Part shown: piece after piece, positions 29,719-38,902 of the stretch | How the letters are laid out: every line of letters starts with the position of its first letter | Numbering within the stretch: position 1 is the stretch's first letter | Source: Rhizobium sp. ZPR4 | GTDB lineage: Bacteria; Pseudomonadota; Alphaproteobacteria; Rhizobiales; Rhizobiaceae | DNA length: 64,000 nucleotides | Assembly (NCBI RefSeq): GCF_040215725.1 | Contig: NZ_CP157967.1 | Coordinates: 3,256,501-3,320,500, forward strand | Reading direction: 5' to 3' | Program-made: the position numbers and the translations under genes | The notes under the pieces: generated by a model | Seen by the model: the letters and a program-made list of their open reading frames with translations, nothing else | Databases searched by the model: none | What the model was told of the DNA's origin: nothing

Positions 29719-29723
29719 GACGG

Positions 29724-30917
29724 TTACCCCAACAGGCTAGTATCTTGTTTGTGGACGAGCAGCATGGTCGACGTATTGCCGAGAATGCGGTCATTCGAGA
29801 TCATCAATTGCGCCGAGTGCGCATCGCGCAGGTGGCGGCCGAGGCTGTAGGGCGTACCGTTCTTGTAGCCCATGATGCCGCAGATCAGCATGGCGTGGTT
29901 GATGATCGGCAGGATCATCTCGGACGAGGCGATCTTGACGTTGTTCATCGCCACGGCAAAAGCCATCGACGAGAGACGGTCTGCATCGAGCTTCGCCTCT
30001 TCATAGGCCTTCAGCCCGGCAACCACGTTGGATTTCACCATCTGCAGCATGCTGGAGGCTTCGGCGAGACGCAGCGCACCGGGCGGTGGTGCGCCGGGAG
30101 ACTTGCGGGCGGCGGCACGGACGAAAGCCTGCGCGCGGGAAACCGCATCAGCGGCAATGCCGTACCACACGCCGCTCCAGAGCAGATGCGAACTTGCCAG
30201 CATCGATTGCGCGGCGATCTCGGCAAACGGCTTCGGCAGGATCTGCTTGGCCGGAGCCTCGCCCTTGAACAGGAAGCCATCGGAGCAGGTGCCGCGCATG
30301 CCGAGCGTGTTCCACTCGACGGTGCGCTTGATGTCGTACTGGTCCCTAAGGAAGCAGGTCAGCACCTGATCGGAGGACGCCGCCTCGGCATGGCTGCGTG
30401 AGGTAATCAGGATGGCGTCGGCATGGGCGCCGTAGGAAATGACGGTCGCATCCTTTTCAAGGGAGCAGGTGTCGCCTTCGACCTTGATGGCGCAGATGCT
30501 GTTGCGCAGGTTACCGCCGATCCCGCCTTCGGTCGTTGCCGAAGCGAGCAGCAGCTGTTCCCTTGCGATACGGCGCATGAAATCGCGGTGCCAGTCGCTC
30601 TCGGCGCCGTGCTCGACCAGGCTCGAAAGCTTGATCTGGTGCATGGCGAAAACCATGGCGCTGGCGGCGCAGGCCTGACCGAGTATCGAGCAGAGCTCGG
30701 CGATTTCGGTGATCGACGCGCCCTCGCCGCCGAGATCGGCGGGGATCTGCATGGAGAGCAGCTTTTCGGCGCGCATCGCGTCGACGGCTTCGCGTGGGAA
30801 CCGACCCTCGGCATCGACGGCATCGGCGTGTTGGCTGGCGATCGCTGCGACACGGGCGGCGCGCACCGCCGCTCCCTCGCCCGTCCCAACCTCAAGTATA
30901 GCGACCGCCGCAGTCAT
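29724..30917 (-). CDS. Acyl-CoA dehydrogenase-like flavoprotein of the carrier protein cluster
   Basis: A 397-residue flavoprotein of the acyl-CoA dehydrogenase fold: an N-terminal helical domain, a middle beta domain ([15 protein letters not shown], substrate and FAD contact region) and a C-terminal helical domain ending [18 protein letters not shown]. At the C-terminus, where many family members have YEGT with the catalytic Glu, the sequence reads MISND, so the usual base is not visible there. It starts by sharing one base with the carrier stop (TAATG). In this context it probably acts on an aminoacyl or acyl group held on the carrier; that is inferred from the operon, not shown. Confidence 0.82.
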   Translation of the reverse strand: MTAAVAILEVGTGEGAAVRAARVAAIASQHADAVDAEGRFPREAVDAMRAEKLLSMQIPADLGGEGASITEIAELCSILGQACAASAMVFAMHQIKLSSLVEHGAESDWHRDFMRRIAREQLLLASATTEGGIGGNLRNSICAIKVEGDTCSLEKDATVISYGAHADAILITSRSHAEAASSDQVLTCFLRDQYDIKRTVEWNTLGMRGTCSDGFLFKGEAPAKQILPKPFAEIAAQSMLASSHLLWSGVWYGIAADAVSRAQAFVRAAARKSPGAPPPGALRLAEASSMLQMVKSNVVAGLKAYEEAKLDADRLSSMAFAVAMNNVKIASSEMILPIINHAMLICGIMGYKNGTPYSLGRHLRDAHSAQLMISNDRILGNTSTMLLVHKQDTSLLG

Positions 30918-31168
30918 TACGCGACCTTTCTACTGTCGAGGATCATGCCGACGGTTCTTTCGATCGCGGCGATGCTGGCGAAGGACTTGCGGTTCAGCAG
31001 ATTGTCGGGAAACTCGATATCGAAGGCTTCCTCGATGCCAAGCATCAACTGCACGGAAGCGAAGGAAGACAGTCCGGTTGCGTAGAGATCAGCATCGTCT
31101 TCAATCTGATCGATAGCAACGGGAAGCGCGCCGAACTTGGCCAGCAAATCGCGAATCGTCTTGTTCAT
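30917..31168 (-). CDS. Acyl/aminoacyl carrier protein of the cluster
   Basis: An 83-residue carrier protein, first gene of the operon. The phosphopantetheine site is in YATGLSSFASVQ, with Ser35 as the expected attachment residue; the usual GxDS is GLSS. The helices around it and the acidic surface fit the ACP fold. It is distinct from the fatty acid AcpP, whose site reads LGADSLDTVE. The ATG at 31168 follows AGAAGGGA. A phosphopantetheinyl transferase must activate it, and none is in the window. The gene is followed by the flavoprotein and the ligase, whose likely substrate this carrier is. Confidence 0.88.
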   Translation of the reverse strand: MNKTIRDLLAKFGALPVAIDQIEDDADLYATGLSSFASVQLMLGIEEAFDIEFPDNLLNRKSFASIAAIERTVGMILDSRKVA

Positions 31169-31524
31169 AGTCTAGTCCCTTCTGGCAATGGTAAGCATAA
31201 CCGCAGTTATACAGTCTTATCGTTCACCAAGAAGTAACAGGCAAAATAGAACATTCCGCTAAGCGACGTGGTAAATACAAACAACTTATAATTCGTAGAA
31301 AATTGCTATATTCTAGATTTTTCTGATTGAAATTTACCAAACGTAAGCCATCTAAGGCGCGGCCCGCACACAAATATCAACAATAACTAATATGAAGGCG
31401 TAATGATTTCTGGAAAGAACCGGGCGCCAAGAAGGTTAACGCTCCAAAATTCGCCACTACGTTTTATTCAAAAAACGTCATCACAATCAGAGCGTCAGTA
31501 AACTATAGACTTGCGCAGCGGCAT
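31169..31524. promoter_or_regulatory. AT-rich intergenic region, putative promoter of the carrier protein operon
   Basis: About 356 bases with no gene. It is far richer in A+T than anything around it, especially 31200-31400 and 31380-31500. An imperfect hairpin ACGTTTT...AAAACGT at 31459-31478 stands just past the epmB stop on the minus strand and may help end that transcript. The rest should hold the promoter of the minus-strand carrier operon. No clear operator was identified. Confidence 0.45.
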
Positions 31525-32577
31525 TTAACCTTCCGGCGGATAAATGTGCTCACCGCCGCGATAGTCCGAAACCGAATAGCAACCTTCGCGCAACTCGCGA
31601 ACCGAGCCTTGGCCGATGTCGGCCTTGCCGTAGCCACCCGGTATATCGAGAATATAGGTCGGTTGGCAAAGGCCCGAGATGCGGCCGCGCAGCGCCGCAA
31701 CGATCGCCTGTCCCTCGGCGATGCCAAGGCGGAAATGGCTGGTGCCGGGCGCGAGGTCGGGATGGTGCAGATAATAAGGCTTTACCCGCGTTTCGACGAA
31801 AGCCTTCATCAGCGCCGCCAGCACATCGGGATCGTCGTTGACGCCCTTCAGCAGAACCGACTGGCTGACAAGCACGATGCCCGCATCGACCAGCCGGGCG
31901 CAGGCAGCCCGCGCCTCCTCCGTCAGCTCGCGTGAATGATTGGCATGCAGTGCGACATAGATGGTCTTACCGCTCGCCTTCAGCGCCGCGATCAGCGTCG
32001 CATCGACCTTCGAGGGATCGACGACGGGGATGCGCGTGTGGAAGCGGACGATCTTCACATGGTCGATATCGGCAAGCTGCCTCAAGATCTCTTCGAGCCG
32101 CCGCGGCGAAAGCACCAGCGGATCGCCGCCGGTAAGGATAACCTCCCAGATCTCCCTGTGCTCGCCGATATAGGCAAAGGCGCCGTCGAGCGCATCGCCG
32201 TCCAGCGTGCCGAGCCCTTGCGGTCCGACCATCTCGCGGCGGAAGCAGAAGCGGCAATAGACCGGGCAGACATGCACGGCTTTCAGAAGCACGCGGTCCG
32301 GATAGCGATGCACGATACCTTCGACCGGGCTATGCGCGTGATCGCCAATCGGATCGGCGCGCTCCTCGGGCGTGACGATGAGTTCCGCCGCATCAGGCAC
32401 GAACTGCCGGGCAATGGGATCGGCGGGGTTCTCGGGGTCGATGAGACGCATCACGGTCGGCGTCAGGGCAACGGCATAGCGCTCCGCTACCACTTCGAGC
32501 GCAACTGCCTGGTCGGCATCGATCAGCCCGGCACGTTCAAGCTCGCCGATGGTCCGGATCGGGCGCATCACATTCAT
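31525..32577 (-). CDS. epmB: EpmB-type lysine 2,3-aminomutase (EF-P beta-lysylation pathway)
   Basis: A 350-residue radical SAM enzyme. The 4Fe-4S cluster motif is C104PVYC108RFC111 (CxxxCxxC). The pyridoxal phosphate Lys is in IPGGYGK near residue 318. It converts L-lysine to beta-lysine, which EpmA then attaches to elongation factor P. Its start overlaps the epmA stop by four bases (ATGA), so the two are one transcription unit. The length fits EpmB better than the clostridial aminomutase (over 400 residues). efp lies divergently upstream, completing the pathway. Confidence 0.9.
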   Translation of the reverse strand: MNVMRPIRTIGELERAGLIDADQAVALEVVAERYAVALTPTVMRLIDPENPADPIARQFVPDAAELIVTPEERADPIGDHAHSPVEGIVHRYPDRVLLKAVHVCPVYCRFCFRREMVGPQGLGTLDGDALDGAFAYIGEHREIWEVILTGGDPLVLSPRRLEEILRQLADIDHVKIVRFHTRIPVVDPSKVDATLIAALKASGKTIYVALHANHSRELTEEARAACARLVDAGIVLVSQSVLLKGVNDDPDVLAALMKAFVETRVKPYYLHHPDLAPGTSHFRLGIAEGQAIVAALRGRISGLCQPTYILDIPGGYGKADIGQGSVRELREGCYSVSDYRGGEHIYPPEG

Positions 32578-33638
32578 GCGTCATACTCCACAACCGGCGC
32601 CCAGAGCACCTGCTCGATCCGCGAGGCGCCGGTTGCCAGCATGACAAGCCGGTCAAAGCCGAGCGCGATGCCGCTCGCCTCGGGCATGACCGCGAGCGCT
32701 TCCAGAAACTCCTCGTCCAGCGGATAGGTCTCGCCATAGACGCGCTGCTTTTCCGCCATCTCGATCTCGAACCGGCGGCGTTGCTCCTCGGCATTGGTGA
32801 GCTCGCCGAAGGCATTGGCAAGCTCGACGCCACAGGCATAGAGCTCGAACCGCTCAGCAACGCGATGATCCCCGGCCGAGGGCCGCGCAAGTGCTGCCTC
32901 GGAGACGGGATATTCGTCAAGAATCGTGGCACGGCCGAAGCCTAGATTCGGCTCGATCTTCTCGACCAGCACTCGGCTGAAGAGGTCCTGCCACAGGTCG
33001 TCCTCCGCCACGCGCATACCGGCCTGGCGCATATCCGCCGCCAGGCGCTCGCGATCCGTCGACCCATCGAGGCCGATAGAGGCAAAGAGATCGATGCCGG
33101 CATAGCGCTCAAAGGCGGCCGCAACACTGATGCGATCGGGCGTAAGGAACGGATCAATCTCGGCGCCGCGATAGCTCAGTTTTTTAGCCCCCACCGTTTC
33201 CGCAGCAAGTGCCAGCAGCGCGGAGCAATCGGCCATCAAGGCCTCGTAGCTCTCACTCGCCCTGTACCATTCGAGCATGGTGAATTCCGGATGGTGCAGC
33301 GGCCCACGCTCGCGATTGCGGTAGACATGGGCAAAGCACGCGATGCGCTCTTCGCCGGCCGCAAGCAGCTTCTTGCAGGCAAATTCCGGCGATGTGTGCA
33401 GATAAAGCGGCAAAGCCTTGCCGTCTGTCGTCAGCGCCTCGGTCTCGAAAGCATGCAGATGCGCCTCGTTCCCGGGTGACACCTGCAGCGTCGCCGTATC
33501 CACCTCGATGAAGTCGTTGCGCGCAAAGAAAACCCGCAGCGCCGCCTGGATGGCATTGCGGCCGATGAGGAACGGCCGCCGGTCCGCATGGACATTGCGG
33601 GTCCACCAGGGGGACGCTTTGCTCGTCTTTGGCTTCAT
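32574..33638 (-). CDS. epmA: EF-P--lysine ligase EpmA (GenX/PoxA)
   Basis: A 354-residue lysyl-tRNA synthetase paralogue without the anticodon-binding domain. Class II motif 2 is seen as FAHVYRNRE...HHPEFTMLEWY and motif 3 as GIALGFDRLVMLATG. It activates beta-lysine and ligates it to a conserved Lys of EF-P, easing ribosome stalling at polyproline. The ATG at 33638 (MKPKTSK) is preferred over the GTG at 33659. The N-terminal extension to the core (about 20 residues) is short, as in the family. The gene is divergent from efp across a 152-base gap. Confidence 0.92.
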   Translation of the reverse strand: MKPKTSKASPWWTRNVHADRRPFLIGRNAIQAALRVFFARNDFIEVDTATLQVSPGNEAHLHAFETEALTTDGKALPLYLHTSPEFACKKLLAAGEERIACFAHVYRNRERGPLHHPEFTMLEWYRASESYEALMADCSALLALAAETVGAKKLSYRGAEIDPFLTPDRISVAAAFERYAGIDLFASIGLDGSTDRERLAADMRQAGMRVAEDDLWQDLFSRVLVEKIEPNLGFGRATILDEYPVSEAALARPSAGDHRVAERFELYACGVELANAFGELTNAEEQRRRFEIEMAEKQRVYGETYPLDEEFLEALAVMPEASGIALGFDRLVMLATGASRIEQVLWAPVVEYDA

Positions 33639-33790
33639 TCCTAGCTTTCTTCCGCGCACCGGCCACGTTGGGGGGTGGCAATTTCCGTTGATTTAGGGTA
33701 GTTGCGCCCCCAAGCAAACAAAAGCTGCGTCTCGGAGAGCATTCAGACAGTCCCTCTACGACGCAAAACGCAGCGTTACAAGGAAGTCTT

Positions 33791-34360
33791 ATGGTCAAGG
33801 TCATCGCCTCTTCCGTCCGCAAGGGCAACGTTCTCGACGTCGACGGCAAGCTCTACGTCGTTCTCACCGCTCAGAACTTTCATCCGGGCAAGGGCACTCC
33901 AGTCACCCAGGTCGACATGCGCCGCATCGTCGATGGCGTGAAGGTCTCCGAGCGTTGGCGCACCACCGAGCAGGTCGAGCGCGCTTTCGTCGAAGACGTG
34001 AACTTCCAGTATCTCTATGAAGACGGCGAAGGCTTCCACTTCATGAACCCGGCCACCTACGACCAGGTCGTCGTCGACGTTGAAACCATGGGCGACCAGA
34101 AGGCCTATCTGCAGGAAGGCATGACCTGCATCCTGTCGATCCATGAAGGCATTCCGCTGGCACTCGAACTGCCGCGCCACGTGACGCTCGAAATCACCGA
34201 GACCGAACCGGTCGTCAAGGGCCAGACGGCATCGTCTTCCTACAAGCCTGCCATACTGTCGAACGGCATCCGCACCCTGGTGCCGCCGCACATTACCGCC
34301 GGCACCCGCGTCGTCATCGCCACGGAAGACAATTCCTACGTCGAGCGCGCCAAGGACTGA
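33791..34360 (+). CDS. efp: Translation elongation factor P
   Basis: A 189-residue protein of normal length, with three beta-barrel domains. The modification loop FHPGKGTP places Lys34 at the same number as the modified Lys of E. coli EF-P, which fits the EpmA/EpmB genes next door. It binds the ribosome near the P site and rescues stalling at consecutive prolines. The ATG at 33791 follows ACAAGGAAGTC. A strong terminator follows the stop. Confidence 0.97.
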   Translation: MVKVIASSVRKGNVLDVDGKLYVVLTAQNFHPGKGTPVTQVDMRRIVDGVKVSERWRTTEQVERAFVEDVNFQYLYEDGEGFHFMNPATYDQVVVDVETMGDQKAYLQEGMTCILSIHEGIPLALELPRHVTLEITETEPVVKGQTASSSYKPAILSNGIRTLVPPHITAGTRVVIATEDNSYVERAKD

Positions 34361-34386
34361 GCGATCAGCTTCTTTCCGTATTGAAA

Positions 34387-34416
34387 AACGCCCCGTCCCG
34401 GTGACGGGGCGTTTTT
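34387..34416 (+). terminator. Rho-independent terminator of efp
   Basis: AACGCCCCGTC (34387-34397) pairs with GACGGGGCGTT (34403-34413) around a 5-base loop, followed by a T-run to 34416. Confidence 0.95.
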
Positions 34417-34491
34417 CGTTTTGGGCAAATTGAAGCCAGAGCGGCGGCGATGCGAGGACTTACCCTGCCGCCCTAGTTACGGCGCGCTTGG

Positions 34492-36342
34492 TTACGGTGC
34501 ACTGGCCTTTTTCTCATCCGTCTGCGCAGCACCGGCAGTTTCGGCAGGCGTTGGCATATCGGTGCTGTGCTCATGCGGAGCCAAGGACTGCAGGTGCAGG
34601 ACGCGCGGCGACATGGCGTGCATGAAAGCATCGGAGCGGCCGATATAGATCAGGGTTGCATCCTCCAGTTCTGCCAGCAGAGCAAAGGCCTTCGCCTGAA
34701 CTTCGGCCTCCAGCCCTTCCAGGGCATCGTCGAAAACGACCCATTTCGGCTTCGCGAGCAGCAGATGCGCAAAGCCGACGGCCTTCTGTTCTTCTGTGTC
34801 GAGCAATCGATCCCAGCGGGCCTGCGTGTCGAGACGGCTCTTCAGGCGGCCAAGCCCCACCTTGTCGATGACGGTATCGACGGCGGCATCGTCATAGGCG
34901 TCCCGATCGTCCGGAAAACAGATTGCCTCCCTGAGCGTGCCGGTCGGCACATAGGGCGTGTGCGGCACAAACAGCATATCGTCCATCGGTGGCAGGCTGA
35001 CCGTGCCGGAACCGCTGTACCATTGATGCGCCAGCACCTCGAACAGCAGCCTGCGGTTCACGCCGTGATCGCCGTTGATCATCACATGCTCGCCAGCATT
35101 GATCGTCACGGTACCTTCCGCGATCCGGAAGCCGTTTTCCGTCGCCTCGTCATTGGTCTTCGTCGAAATCTCCAGATCGGTCCAAACCATCGTGCCCGGT
35201 GCCGCCTTTTCGAAGACGAGGGTGTGCGGCATCGGCGTCTTGTCGTCCATTTCCGTCAGCGCCTTGCGGAAATCGGTCACGCGCATCAGCGTGGCACGCC
35301 ATTCGGCAATCGGGCCGAAATTGGCGACATACCAGCGCAGCGCGGAATTGACCTGATTGAAGGCGCCAACCGCCACCATCAGCTGGCCGAAGGTCAGGCC
35401 GCCGGAGAAATAGGCGGGCGCGGCAACGAGGATGGGAATGATCAGCACCAGCCAGCCGTAGCCGGCAGAAACCCAGGTAAGATTGGTATTGGCAATGGCG
35501 AGCTGGCGGATGACGGCAAGCACGGCTGATATATCGAGATTGATCCGCCGGCGCTCGTTCTCCTCGCCGCCGGCAATCGTGATCGCCGGCATGTGCTCGT
35601 TGGCATGCATGAGCGCGAAGCGCAGCTCAGCCTCCTTCGAATAGCGATCCGCGTTCAGCCGCACCAGACGGCGGCCGACGAATTGACTGAGGAAGGACGC
35701 CGATCCGGCATAAAGGATCGCCGCCCAGACCATATAGCCCGGAATGGAGAAGCTCATGCCCCTGAGGTGAAAAACCATGCCGCTGGAGAGCTCCCAGAGC
35801 ACGCCGATGAAGCTCAAAAGCAGGATCGTCGCCTGCACCAGGCCGATGGCCAGACCGGTCGAGCTTTCGGCAAGATTGCGGGCGTCCTCATGCAGCCGCT
35901 GGTCGGGATTGACGCCGATAAGACCGGAGGAAGCAAGGCGAAGCGCACGCTTGGCCTGCAGCCATTGATCGACCAGATCGCGCGCCAGCCCTTCGCGCAT
36001 ATAGAGCGCGGTCATCTGGTTGAGCCAGGCCTGGACGACGTTGAGGACCAGCAGCGAGCCAGCTATGATGCCGAAGACGCCGAGCTGATGGAAGAAAGCG
36101 GAAATATCGCGCCTTGCCAGCGAATCGTAGAAGGGCGCATTCCAGCTATTGAGCAGCACCTGGACATAGGCCGTGACCAGAATGATCACGAAGAGCGCGA
36201 CAGTCAGGGAAATGATCTTGATGCGAACAGCCGAATTCCAGAAAGCGGAGAACATCATCCTCAGCCGAAAGAAAAGGCTCAAATCGTATCCGACCTGTTC
36301 GTTTCCCTGGATATTCGGCTTGGCTTGCTTTTCAACTGCCAT
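34492..36342 (-). CDS. ABCD/BacA-related exporter-type ABC protein with a degenerate nucleotide-binding domain
   Basis: A 616-residue half transporter: a six-helix membrane domain (about 40-350) in the style of SbmA/BacA and YddA, and a C-terminal ATPase-like domain. The membrane part carries the YVQVLLNSWNAPFYD segment typical of BacA-related proteins, which in rhizobia handle peptides and very-long-chain fatty acid lipid A traits. In the ATPase domain every catalytic motif is altered: Walker A reads GDHGVNRR (424-431) with Arg430 for Lys, the signature reads LDTEEQ, Walker B is FDD with Asp for Glu, and the H-loop His is Arg569. It probably cannot hydrolyse ATP. The ATG at 36342 follows AGGGAAG; a GTG at 36348 is less well placed. 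Confidence 0.85.
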   Translation of the reverse strand: MAVEKQAKPNIQGNEQVGYDLSLFFRLRMMFSAFWNSAVRIKIISLTVALFVIILVTAYVQVLLNSWNAPFYDSLARRDISAFFHQLGVFGIIAGSLLVLNVVQAWLNQMTALYMREGLARDLVDQWLQAKRALRLASSGLIGVNPDQRLHEDARNLAESSTGLAIGLVQATILLLSFIGVLWELSSGMVFHLRGMSFSIPGYMVWAAILYAGSASFLSQFVGRRLVRLNADRYSKEAELRFALMHANEHMPAITIAGGEENERRRINLDISAVLAVIRQLAIANTNLTWVSAGYGWLVLIIPILVAAPAYFSGGLTFGQLMVAVGAFNQVNSALRWYVANFGPIAEWRATLMRVTDFRKALTEMDDKTPMPHTLVFEKAAPGTMVWTDLEISTKTNDEATENGFRIAEGTVTINAGEHVMINGDHGVNRRLLFEVLAHQWYSGSGTVSLPPMDDMLFVPHTPYVPTGTLREAICFPDDRDAYDDAAVDTVIDKVGLGRLKSRLDTQARWDRLLDTEEQKAVGFAHLLLAKPKWVVFDDALEGLEAEVQAKAFALLAELEDATLIYIGRSDAFMHAMSPRVLHLQSLAPHEHSTDMPTPAETAGAAQTDEKKASAP

Positions 36343-36505
36343 CAGCACTTCCCTGCGACGCGTCCCGTCAGTTAATCATGACCCGCCCTCATGTCCACCC
36401 TTGCAATAGATCGGTGGGATCACATTCCTATATACACGGTTTCGCGTCTTGAACCGAATAAGGTCAGCAATTAGCTTGCACTCGAAAGATTGAGAAAGCC
36501 TTCCG

Positions 36506-37347
<842 letters not shown>

Positions 37348-37348
<1 letters not shown>

Positions 37349-37770
37349 TGCAGCCGGATGCCGTCAAGGTCCTGATCTACGCCGTTCGGGATGGACATTT
37401 GCTTGTCTTCGACGAGCCGGATTTCCCAACGATCGAACCGCAGGTGCCGGGCGGTACGGTCGAGGAAGGCGAAGATCTGGCTCTGGCAGCAGCGCGCGAA
37501 TTTGCCGAGGAGACCGGATTGATTGCGGATGCCATTCATCCCCTCGGCGTTAGTGATTATCGATTTGAAAAGAATGGGCGTAGCCATCTCTATCGCCGGC
37601 ATTATTTTCGCTGCCATGTGCCTGAAGCGACACCGGCCGAATGGCATCATTTCGAAACGATGCCCTTTGGCGGCGGCGAACCCATCCGCTTTCGCTTTTT
37701 CTGGATACCGGTTGCCGAAGCGCGGAAGCGCCTGGGCTACGACATGGACGCACTTCTCGACCATCTGTGA
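37348..37770 (+). CDS. Nudix hydrolase
   Basis: A 140-residue enzyme with a complete Nudix box, GGTVEEGEDLALAAAREFAEETG, starting near residue 40 and fitting Gx5Ex7REUxEExGU. It would cleave a nucleoside diphosphate derivative, substrate unknown. The ATG at 37348 shares a base with the MoxR stop (TAATG), so it is coupled to that gene; longer starts lie inside moxR. It ends 85 bases before the SAM-II riboswitch. Confidence 0.85.
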
Positions 37771-37854
37771 GGGAGAAACGACACCAGAGAGCGGCCGCAC
37801 GGGCGACCCGTTAGCCCATTGACCCGCCGGAATGACAGGTTTATGAAATCTCTC

Positions 37855-37907
37855 TCGTGGTGATTTGGCCGGCCGGCTTGCAGCCACGTTAAATAAGTCG
37901 CTAAAGG
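37855..37907 (+). promoter_or_regulatory. SAM-II riboswitch
   Basis: The conserved core is readable: TCGTGGTGATTTG at the 5' end, GGCCGGCTTGCAGCCACG, then TTAAATAAGTCGCTAAAG. This pattern matches the S-adenosylmethionine-binding SAM-II class found upstream of metA and metX genes in alphaproteobacteria. GTGGTG pairs with CAGCCAC to close P1. It lies 66 bases upstream of metA and is followed by an intrinsic terminator, so high SAM would stop transcription before metA. Confidence 0.92.
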
Positions 37908-37918
37908 GCCGCGTGCGG

Positions 37919-37953
37919 ACCGGTAGCGATTCATGATCGCGGCCGGTTTTTTT
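37919..37953 (+). terminator. Expression-platform terminator after the SAM-II riboswitch
   Basis: ACCGG-TA-GCGAT (37919-37930) pairs with ATCGC-GG-CCGGT (37936-37947) around TCATG, followed by a run of seven T (37947-37953). It lies between the aptamer and metA. Formation would attenuate metA and the VWA gene behind it. Confidence 0.85.
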
Positions 37954-37972
37954 GTATTTGGCGAGTGAAAAG

Positions 37973-38899
37973 ATGCCCATCAAGATTCCCGATACGCTCC
38001 CCGCGTTTGAAACCCTTCAGAATGAGGGTGTGCGGGTGATGACCGAAACGGTGGCGTTCCGTCAGGATATCCGCCCCCTTCAGATCGGGCTCTTGAACCT
38101 CATGCCGAACAAGATCAAGACCGAGGTCCAGATGGCGCGCCTGGTCGGCGCATCGCCGCTGCAGGTGGAGTTCTCGCTGGTGCGCATCGGCGCGCACAAG
38201 GCAAAGAACACCTCCGAGGAGCATCTGCTTGCTTTCTACGAGACCTGGGAAGAAGTGAAGCACCGCAAGTTCGACGGCTTCATCATCACCGGCGCGCCGA
38301 TCGAGCTGCTGAACTATGAAGACGTCACCTACTGGAAAGAGATGCAGGAGATCTTCGAGTGGACCGCCACCAACGTCCATTCGACGCTGAACGTCTGCTG
38401 GGGCGCGATGGCGGCGATCTACCATTTCCACAACGTGCCGAAATATACGCTGACGGAAAAGGCCTTTGGCGTCTATCGCCACCAGAACCTGAAACCCTCC
38501 TCAGTCTATCTCAACGGCTTCTCCGACGATTTCGCCATTCCGGTCTCGCGCTGGACCGAGGTAAAGCGCACCGACATCGAAAAAGTGCCCGGCCTGCAGA
38601 TCCTGATGGATTCGAGCGAAATGGGCGTCTGCCTCGTGCACGAACAGGCCTGCAACCGGCTCTACATGTTCAATCACGTGGAGTATGATTCCACCTCGCT
38701 GGCGGACGAATATTTCCGCGATGTGAATGCGGGCGTGCCGATCAAGATGCCGCACAACTACTTCCCGCATAACGACCCGGAAATCTCCCCGCAGAACCGG
38801 TGGCGCAGCCACGCGCATCTGTTCTTCGGCAACTGGATCAACGAGATCTACCAGACCACGCCGTATGATCTGGAGGAGATCGGCCAGGAAAGGACCTGA
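37973..38899 (+). CDS. metA: Homoserine O-acetyltransferase (MetA family)
   Basis: A 308-residue enzyme of methionine biosynthesis, cytoplasmic. The catalytic Cys is Cys142 in NVCWGAMAA, as in the family. Residue 111 is Glu in APIELLNYE; in characterised MetA proteins Glu at this site goes with acetyl-CoA use, whereas Gly goes with succinyl-CoA, so this is predicted to make O-acetylhomoserine despite the usual name homoserine succinyltransferase. The ATG at 37973 has a weak ribosome site (GAGTGAAAAG). Expression is controlled by the SAM-II riboswitch and terminator just upstream. A VWA-domain gene starts three bases after the stop. Confidence 0.92.
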   Translation: MPIKIPDTLPAFETLQNEGVRVMTETVAFRQDIRPLQIGLLNLMPNKIKTEVQMARLVGASPLQVEFSLVRIGAHKAKNTSEEHLLAFYETWEEVKHRKFDGFIITGAPIELLNYEDVTYWKEMQEIFEWTATNVHSTLNVCWGAMAAIYHFHNVPKYTLTEKAFGVYRHQNLKPSSVYLNGFSDDFAIPVSRWTEVKRTDIEKVPGLQILMDSSEMGVCLVHEQACNRLYMFNHVEYDSTSLADEYFRDVNAGVPIKMPHNYFPHNDPEISPQNRWRSHAHLFFGNWINEIYQTTPYDLEEIGQERT

Positions 38900-38902
38900 G
38901 GC

